Positions 57,101-64,000 of a stretch of 64,000 bases of DNA are shown piece after piece. Within the stretch, counting starts at the first letter, position 1. Every line of letters starts with the position of its first letter. The notes beneath the pieces were generated by a model that did not search any database, was not told where the DNA came from, and was given only the letters and a program-made list of their open reading frames with translations. Source of the stretch: Lepidurus packardi (lineage: Eukaryota; Arthropoda; Branchiopoda; Notostraca; Triopsidae). Location of the stretch: contig JAKZAN010000171.1 in NCBI GenBank assembly GCA_023053545.1, positions 1 to 64,000 on the forward strand, given 5' to 3'. The position numbers were made by a program, and so were the translations under genes.

Positions 57101-58559
57101 TATTCGTCAACTCCTCCAGCCATTTCGCCAATATGCGCAGGATTTAGTGGCTTTTTAACTTCAGACCTGGGCTTTAAATCTCCTCTTCCTAATAAAGCGG
57201 AGTCGTAGCGTTGATTTTACTACCGATATCATACTAAACTTTTCGGTCTTCAAGATCGTACTCTGCTTCGGACGGAGTGACGTCTTTCTTCTGTGTAAAA
57301 ATACCTTTCATTAACACCTAGAATTTGGCGAACCTTGACTTGGTCTCCTGTACAAGTATGTTGATGAATTTCTTGATGTCTCTCGTGTAGTCTGTCTTTT
57401 GGGAATCTGCGACGAAACTAAAGTCAGCATTTTTCAGAATGTCATACTTGATCTCTGTGTGCTACTCGAGGACTTTTATTCGCTTCGAAAGATCAGTATC
57501 TGCAATTTTCTTCTTTGCTGGCGGGTACTTTTTAATCAGAAAGCCCAATACTAACTTGCTGGTTTAATCAAACTTCATGGCGAACTTAATTTTAACCTCG
57601 TCGATTTACTTGGGACTATAGAGGCCCAATTTCTTACAGATTGCCCTGTTGAGGTCAAGGACATAGCTGAGGATCGTCCAGGTGTAGTTTATCCGCATAT
57701 CCTAATATGTGATTTTGCCTGACGAATACTCCCTATAGAACTTTTCGGTGGTCACGCGAATGCTCTCTCCTATGTGTCTGACGATTTCCACTTAAATTTC
57801 ATTGGGTTGAGCTCGAATGGATAGTTTCTATTCAATTGTTTTAAAACTTTGGATAGAGTTGACCTGATCAGATTGTAGTTCAGAGACTTTGTTCAGCAAT
57901 TGGTTATTGAACATTTCGAGTACTGATTTAGTTTCGGAAACGAGATCAGGACTCGAGGCACAGGATGAGTTAGCGGGGAAAGGCAGATTTCCTGTTGCTT
58001 CAAATCGAGAATGCTTGAGGCCTGGCGAAGGCAATGATTGCCGGTGCAGGAGGTGGGGATTTATCTTCAGTCTTTAGCTGATGCTCACATTTTATGAGGG
58101 GTTGGTCCCAACCCCTGGTGCTGACATCTTCTTACCAAGCAGAATCGGTGTTATTGCACCGATTTCTTGAGACTATGTCAAGTTAGACTCTTTTTTGTTC
58201 TTGTTGTTTGGCGATCCTTCATCCATAATAAGAGACACTCTGGACTGAAGGTTATCGGTGCAGACAGGCGTATTTTTTGGGAAATCAGGTTGAAGCCCTG
58301 CGAGTTTGGCTACTCCTTCTCCAATGCCTGCGACTACATGCAGTAGACGGTCCATGTTGCTGATAGTCCGCTCTTCGACATTCCTGATCCTCTAATTTTG
58401 TAGGTCCACACATTTCTCGAATCGAAGACAAATGCTCTGAAAGAGATTGATCATGTTTTCGAAGTTGCTCTCGGGATGATCTTAGCGTAGGTTCTGCCGA
58501 GAGGGCGTCTCGAACTTCCCTTGAGGATGATGGTGAGGGTGGGGTTTGGAGTGATTCAT
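54192..58559 (-). CDS. Giant leucine-rich repeat protein with Cys-rich module
   Basis: An intronless 1,455-residue frame with many TAA/TAG sense codons, ending at TGA 54192-54194. Residues 1-560 are helical and polar (for example RQNLRQDHPESNFENMINLFQ near the start). About 530-760 contains a segment of the type LIDLILLALNGYEGYEYLDDKEV, then FLICEVQLALGKGKEEVNDHFCHYLYELQR. A Cys cluster near 780 (CCNSC, CQRC, CPQC) could bind zinc. From about 1000 to the end there are at least 12 LRRs, mostly of L-x-x-L-x-L-x-x-N-x-[LI] form (LKYLNLKHNKIGPKI, LKSLNISDNKIVGNI), closing with a basic tail (RNQKGGKGKSGKM). Function unknown. The start at 58559 is the first Met of the continuous protein-like frame. 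Confidence 0.85.
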
Positions 58560-59723
58560 GTGATATAATAATGCGTGTAGCAAATAGGATATTGAATGAG
58601 CTCGATCGTTGATATTCTGAGCTTATGATAGTGAGTTCTACCAACATGGATGGCAGATATTAATCAATATGGAGAAGAGACATTTCTTTGGTCTAATCGA
58701 ATATATTGCGATCAGATATTTTGTGGAGCAAGCAGAAGACACATGGGAGAGCTGAGGCGATACAGCTATCTTCAGGAGACATATCCAGTCACTTCAACCG
58801 GATATCTCAAATTCAAAACCCACATTTACCCATTCTATATATCTCATTACATGCCACTAATTATCAGAAATACATGACAAATCTAAAGTGGACTTCTGCC
58901 CATCATAGCCACTCTAAGCACGAACAACCTTAAAAGACACCCCACCATAATCACCTCCCGTCGACCCACTTCTTCACTAGAAACTATTGGCACTACCAAT
59001 GTAGAATTTATTGGTAGATGGTGTACGCTATCATATTCGTGATGTCGATCACACCGACTATCACAAAAGAAGTGGAGTCACATTTTGGCTCAAGGACCGA
59101 GGCAGGGAGCCTTTTATTATTTGAGCCACTAAATATTCTGGGTTAATGGTACCAGTATATCCATAAATGTTTTTACTGAAAGCTAGATGTTACTCCAGAA
59201 GAAGTCACGGTGCAGAACAAACTACAAGAGTAGCAACGATGGCAACCAACAGATCAAAGAAGCAAAAGCACTACCTACAGCCCAAGGCTAGAAATAGCAT
59301 GAAAATACCAAAACAGGAGAAGAGTTGGGATAAAGATAGGTGAGAGTAATCTAATAAAAAATGATTTGTCGGAAATAGTGGCGCGGCACAGCTTATCTTT
59401 TTATCAATACTCTGTAAGATGGATAGACAAAATTCTATTGTATTTTTAGTCCCTGGAGGAGGGACTTCCATAAATAGCAAAAACCTTTAGCCTCGTGATT
59501 ATGCACAAAGAATACACAAACATAATCGCAACCCATTTATACACCGCCATGCAACACAATCCTATTCAGAAAAATCCCCAAAGCACACTTCTACGTAGAA
59601 GTGAAAGGCCTCGGGCCGCAAATACTCTCTATTCATAACACATCACCCACCTTAAAAAGGTAACATCACTCCCATCATCACATCATCAGCCTATCCTACA
59701 CAGTTTCCCCTCTTCTCTTCTCC
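58560..59723. other. Longest gene-poor stretch
   Basis: About 1.16 kb with several short open frames on both strands (for example 58650-58877 plus, 59271-59480 minus) but none with convincing composition, splice pattern or known motif. No tRNA, snoRNA box pair or repeat was recognised by eye. A non-coding RNA gene or diverged small genes cannot be excluded. Confidence 0.45.
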
Positions 59724-60044
59724 ATGCATGTACGTAGACACAGATTGGCCCCTTTACCACTACTCAGAGCTGAGTCTGTGAATCTTACATGTTCCAAAGA
59801 AGATGAGAAAAGGGAAATGAAGCGTGTCTGTAAGTTTGCTGATTCTCGCTGTAGACTCTTCTAAAACCAATCAAAAGACCAGGCTAATGCAACTACTAGG
59901 GATATGACTCTCAATAACACCTATAGGGTTAGAGCTGTGGCAGCATGGTGCTCGAGGATAACTTGCTTACTTGCAAAATACCTATACCTACTTCTACTTC
60001 AGCTCAATTATGCTAAGATGTCCCTACCTTCTATCGACTCATGA
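59724..60044 (+). CDS. Small ORF, doubtful
   Basis: A 106-residue frame from ATG 59724 to TGA 60042-60044 with a single TAA sense codon. It begins basic (MHVRRHRLAPLPLLRAE), has a charged patch (CSKEDEKREMKRVCKF), and ends hydrophobic (LLAKYLYLLLLQLNY). Its stop overlaps the start of the next frame by four bases (ATGA). Possibly an upstream exon of that gene, or chance. Confidence 0.25.
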
Positions 60045-60729
60045 AGATCAGCATTGTGCCTCCCAAAAAGAAAAAGATTATAGAGAAACATAAAGGCCGA
60101 AATCACCAGATGGCAGATAGCACTAAGACACTGCCGTTGGTCGTGAAGAGAAAAGGGATATTGCGGAAGGATATGACGAGCAGCACGACCTATATCAATA
60201 ACAGTAGCGGAGGGAATGGTGGAACAGTGAAAAACAGGGAAGAAGGCAAAGTGACGTCTCTGCTGAATATATTGTTAGGAGCTGCCATGAAAGTAGTCAG
60301 TAAAGGCCCGGCGGATGGCGAGTTGTCAGAATCTGAAGTGTCTTAGAATTCCTTCATGGCAAGTAAAAAACTGTGCGACATATTCCCCAACAAATTATCA
60401 GAAAACAATGCCAATAACGACAACAGAATCGATTAACCTGAGTCTCATCCTGCAGCTACCACCCTCAAAAAGTAATCGCCAACTGTCTCACCCATATGTT
60501 TACATCCCTCTTCTGTAGACAAAAGTCAACTAGATTTGTCATGCCTTTCAGCCCACTTAACATGAATGGGTCTGAACAAAGCAGGCCTGGCCATCAGTGG
60601 CGGATCACACAACCAAACACCCCGAATGCGAGTCGAGAGGAGGGAGTCCGGAAACTGCACAAAATGCAGGCTAAGTTCACATAACTAGGATCCCGATTCG
60701 AGGAAATCAAAGTCAAACTAGCGTGTTGA
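60041..60729 (+). CDS. Small basic protein, unknown
   Basis: 213 residues in two exons; intron 60472-60518 (GTAATC ... TTCTGTAG, 47 bp). The N-terminus is very basic and could be a nuclear localisation signal (VPPKKKKIIEKHKGR). The rest is polar with Ser/Asn stretches and one helical segment (VTSLLNILLGAAMKVVSKG). The second exon has KQKSTRFVMPFSPLN and a helical end (EGVRKLHKMQAKFTQLGSRFEEIKVK). TAG and TAA are used as sense codons. Ends TGA 60727-60729. No family recognised. Confidence 0.5.
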
Positions 60730-60866
60730 GGAAGAAGAAGCTTATAGTGGGAACCAGGAAGTGAAGCGTGGAATTTACGATAAGTATGGATTGAGGCACA
60801 TAGTGATGATATTCTTTCAAAACAGGGAGTACAACACCTATCCAAATCTAGAATTAAGATGCCTCA

Positions 60867-62079
60867 TCAAATATACTCTGTCACCGAATTATCATAGTGT
60901 CCACACACCAGCGCATCTGCTGCCTCCCCCACCACGTTATTCTTGCTCTAGCGTGCTAATCGCTACAGATTTTCATAAGCCGAGTACTTTTCTTCCAAGG
61001 CCAACATCGCCTTTTATAGGAACACCACTTCTTAGCTGCTCAAGGCTTTATCGTAAATCCAGTGAACACTCTGAATACAATAAAGACATGTTTCGTTTTC
61101 GGAGCTGAACTCAGAAATCCCTTTTCCTAGCGCATCCAGCATTCCGTTGTTCAAGAAATCGCATAGTTCGAGTATGCTCGAGTTTTTTGCGATCAACAAG
61201 AAGAGTAAAGCTACGTTGGGCCTGTCAAGGGGGCTGTGTGAAAAAATATGGCACAATTCAATCATGATTTCGGCGTTCAGTATAGTACTCTCACAGAGTT
61301 TTCGTACTGCGTCGATCAGCAGGCTGATACAGTTCTGTCTACTAAGAGTTTAGCCTTGCAGCATGGATAAAATCTGCTTATGGGCAGAACAAGACAGAAG
61401 AGAGTATCGGCTAGGTTCATGATGGAGGAGTAGATTGGTGAATAGATAAGTGGTTCTGGCTCGGAGTTCGTGGTCCTCACTATCTAGACTGTGGACGAGT
61501 GTAGGGATGAGGTTAGGAAGGATGTCCAGGCAGTCGTAGAGGCGTCTTTCCACGAGACTCTAAACACAATACAACCCATTGATCATGATCTATGTCTCTA
61601 TAAAAGCATTCACAAATTTAAAAATTATTAAAAATTGTTATACTGGTAGACGCTAAGAATGAATTGACTGGCTCCAAGAACACTTGGGCGTCGACATTCG
61701 GATTATCCAGCACCAGCGACACCACCCAAGAGTAATTCACGGTCTCGCTATAGGTTCCCCCAATTCTCGCTACTACCTAAGGTCCGATGAATGGATACTC
61801 TACGAGATAGTTGCCCAAGAGGATGTAGACACTCTCATTTTTCTTGGAATCGAGCAGAGTGAGTATGGTTTACAAGACTTGAGGGTTATATTCGGTGTCT
61901 CTGTTCATTTGGTCCTTGACGTCGAGGTAGTCGTTGACGAGTGCGAGAGTAGTGCGTTTCTTAGTGAGCAGTTTCTACTTTTGGTGTCTGCGGAGAGTGA
62001 GGAAATAGGAGTCGCGTTTGCGGGAGAGAACTTCATGATAGTTGGTTGAGGATGAGGCAGCGTGATTGTGGAGGCTCAT
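60867..62079 (-). CDS. Importin subunit alpha-like armadillo protein
   Basis: 388 residues in two exons (intron 61643-61598, 46 bp). Residues about 20-45 are a basic IBB-like segment (SRKRDSYFLTLRRHQKQKLLTKKR). ARM-like helices follow throughout (GLYCVQSLVERRLYDCLDILPNLIPTLVHSL, DHELRARTTYLFTNLLLHH, PNVALLFLLIAKNSSILELCDFLNNGMLDALGKGI), with a C-terminal helix (EKYSAYENLQRLARQSKNN). Importin alpha carries NLS cargo with importin beta. The protein is shorter than the usual 500 or more residues, and the NLS-groove W-x-x-x-N repeats are mostly absent, so it may be a divergent paralogue. Stop TGA 60867-60869. Confidence 0.7.
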
Positions 62080-62354
62080 GGGTGTGTGTTGTGTTGTGGA
62101 GATAGGGACAATGTTATACTTCGTATTTTATTAAAACTGTAAGGGATTTGCAAATCACAAATATAGGTGCAGTCAGTCTGCAGAGTGTCGTCAATGAAAA
62201 CATAAATAATCAAGACATTTGATAGTGAATTTAACTTATCCAAAACAGCTAGTCGTGCCAATACAAAACTTCGATCGCTACTCCACTCATAACATATCGA
62301 AATATTCATTATAACCTCAAACCCCTCTACATCCCTCGTAACACCCAACCAGCC

Positions 62355-62966
62355 ATGTCCTATGACTTGTCCTTCAAGTACATCTTCATTGGCGATACTT
62401 CTGTCGGAAAAACTAGCATCCTCAATCGATTCCTTACCAATACCTTCTCCTCAAATCGCTAATACACCATCGGTGTCGAGTTTGGCTGTAAGACCATCAC
62501 TCTCAACAAGCAGCGTGTAAAACTACAGATCTGGGATACTGCAGGACAGGAAGAGTTTCGCTCTATTACTCGTTCCTACTACAGATCTTCTACAGCTGCT
62601 TTGGTAGTATATGATGTCACCCGAAAAGACTCTTTCCGCAGCGTCAGAGGGTGGGTCGATGAGGTCCGCAGAGAAGGCAACAAAAACATAACACTCGTTC
62701 TGGTTGCCAATAAAATCGACATGCAGGCGGAACGGCAAATAAGCAGAGCAGATGGCTTAAAGATGGCCAACGAATTCAATATGATCTATGTAGAGGCATC
62801 AGCGAAGACCTGCGAGAATATTTAGGAAACCTTTATCAGACCAACAATCAATATCATGTAGAAAATTGACTCGGGTTTTATCGACATCAGGAAGGAGGAG
62901 TGTGGGGTGAGGATCGGAGGGAGAGGCAGCTAGGGACAGCAACAAGGGAGCAAGTGCGAGTGTTGA
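62355..62966 (+). CDS. Rab-family small GTPase (Rab2/4/14-like) with CxC tail
   Basis: 203 residues, no introns. G-motifs: GDTSVGKTS, YTIGVEFG (switch I with effector Thr), WDTAGQEEFRSITRSYYR, ANKIDM, EASAKT. The TIGVEFG and SITRSYYR text resembles the Rab2/Rab4/Rab14 group. The C-terminus ends CEC before TGA 62964-62966, a CxC prenylation signal. TAA at 62461-62463 precedes YTIGVEF, and TAG at 62823-62825 sits in the position of the first Glu of the common N-V-E-E-[AT]-F motif. It probably regulates endosomal or Golgi transport. Confidence 0.95.
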
Positions 62967-63193
62967 GACAATGTGTCTGGCAAGCTCGGTATCAATAAAA
63001 GATGTTTGTGGTGTGCAATTTTAGTAATCTCTTCCCCTCAAAAAGCAAGGTTTTGTATTTTTTATCGATTTGTCAAAGAAGGAAAAACCCATGCTGCCGA
63101 CCCTATAAAAACAATGATTCGGCTGATCCGCCAACGAATATTCAAAAAACAAAGATTAGCTATGCGTTTGCTGAGTATAAGTAGTGGCTACTC

Positions 63194-64000
63194 TCATGTT
63201 GATTGTGTAAAGTAGTTGTAGGCTTGTGTTGCTTTGATACGTTTTTTCAGGTTCACTGCCCACTGCAAGTGCTGCAGCTGGTTGTTGTACACCATGTTGA
63301 GCAGTCTGTTGATCCGAGGCAGCTACTCTTCAGAGCTATTGCAGTTTGCAAATAAGTACTTCGAAAAACAATCAGTAATGCAGTTCAGTTCTTCATCCAT
63401 CTCTCCGAACACCTTCGAACTGTCAGTGTTGACTACAATCCCATCACGAATCTGTAACGTCTCATTCTCAATCCTCTATACGATCGAAGAAGGTCTATTA
63501 CTGCATGAGAAGGTTGTTTTTTTGTTGGTCGGGGTTTTTTTTAGAGAAATGTCGATCTTTTGAGACTGTTTGCGTTCGCCCCACACCCCAAGAATAACAG
63601 ACATTGGGGCATCCAGATAGTCCATGAATGAATCTTTGGCAGCACCTTGGATGATTGGGTTTACGTATTGCAGAGGTTTGATCAGTTCCAGAAACACCAT
63701 CAGGACCAGAGAAACTCGCTATTTACTGGCTGAGTATATCACCACTCTTTTCTCACATAGCAGATACACTGTGATGAGTCTGATCAGATTCTCCTAACCT
63801 ATCTCAGAATTGGGTCTGCTGAAGACTACCTTAAGACTTTGAAGAGATCTCGCAGGAAAGTAGTGCAGCACAAGTCGTGACTCCTGCTCGCGAGGAGGTA
63901 TCTCCTCACTGATTACAGTCTCAGGGCTGAGTTTGACTCGAAGATGAGTATTGTACTCGAACTTGTTCTTGAGAAGGCGTGCGAGTTGTGGCTGGATCAT
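63194..64000 (-). CDS. DENN-domain protein (5' end beyond window)
   Basis: A partial minus-strand frame entering from the right edge and ending at TGA 63194-63196. About 268 residues are visible. The central DENN core is recognisable: ENLIRLITVYLLCEKRVVIYSAS (the l-l-x-x-l-l-x-E-x-r-v-v-v-x-S element), VFLELIKPLQYVNPIIQGAAKDSFMDYLDAPMSVILGVWG (the P-[LF]-x-W-x-x-x-x-P-x-L-P ... L-x-A-P-x-P-[FY]-x-x-G element). A polar tail and a final helical segment follow. DENN proteins are exchange factors for Rab GTPases. TAG/TAA at several positions are sense. The gene is convergent with the Rab at 62355. Confidence 0.85.

Noticed and set aside
58285-58647. Minus-strand frame beginning MLVELTIISSEYQ as the start of the giant LRR gene
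   Set aside because: The frame shifted by one, starting at ATG 58559, is continuous with the rest of the gene and more protein-like, so the other is a shadow.
1-64000. tRNA genes, rRNA, CRISPR arrays, insertion sequences, transposases, operons
   Set aside because: None were recognised on either strand by eye. The genome type (ciliate macronucleus) makes bacterial elements unlikely. A covariance-model tRNA search would be decisive.

Overview
This is ciliate macronuclear DNA. Three features of the sequence show it. The window opens with a perfect CCCCAA telomere array. Nearly every recognisable gene runs through in-frame TAA and TAG codons, at positions where relatives often have Gln or Glu, and ends at TGA (nuclear code 6). 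Genes are packed tightly, with short GT-AG introns of mostly 29-91 bp. The C4A2 telomere unit fits oligohymenophorean-type ciliates better than hypotrichs (C4A4). The base composition is much less AT-rich than Tetrahymena. I do not name a genus.

Left segment (1-22346). After the telomere come: peptide deformylase (407-904, +), an R2R3-MYB protein (978-2259, -), a coiled-coil protein (2639-3924, +), a WD40 plus coiled-coil protein resembling the decapping scaffold EDC4/Ge-1 (4056-6470, -), zeta-COP (6695-7356, +), a NEK kinase (7603-9419, +), a single-pass membrane RING-H2 protein with an EGF-like ectodomain (9621-10613, -), an LRR protein (11017-12777, -), a poorly defined gene (13203-13754, +), a coiled-coil protein (14082-15453, +), ribosomal protein eL30, a VAP/MSP protein, a CDC50 flippase subunit, and a roughly 1,100-residue coiled-coil protein (18462-21961, -). 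The segment ends in a GGGGTT array at 22173-22346. That array is in the orientation of a right-hand telomere, so 1-22346 has the layout of a complete minichromosome of about 22 kb.

Right segment (22347-64000). It starts inside a gene for a type I membrane protein (beta-propeller-like ectodomain, Cys-rich EGF-like repeats, TM). The 5' end of that gene is missing at the array, and its first 1.5 kb needs about five single-base frame corrections. Then follow: a roughly 1,600-residue low-complexity protein, a PX sorting nexin, a coilin-like protein fused to a La motif, CapZ beta, OST48, eL13, an unidentified 676-residue protein, CEP104, a Rab with a CxC tail, a kinesin-like protein with a lost P-loop, an N-myristoylated MORN protein, a membrane-anchored purple acid phosphatase, a multi-TM protein, a pseudokinase-like protein, a secreted protein with heptad-like GxxN repeats, a 1,455-residue LRR protein, a basic protein, an importin alpha, a second Rab with a CxC tail, and a partial DENN-domain protein.

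Most genes are conserved eukaryotic housekeeping or trafficking genes (COPI, VAP, CDC50, SNX, two Rabs, DENN) or cytoskeletal and ciliary genes (NEK, CEP104, CapZ, kinesin-like, MORN, coiled coils). They are not arranged in operons; each has its own short flanks. Splice sites were chosen by eye from GT-AG plus frame continuity, so exon borders are inferences unless supported by a conserved domain on both sides.
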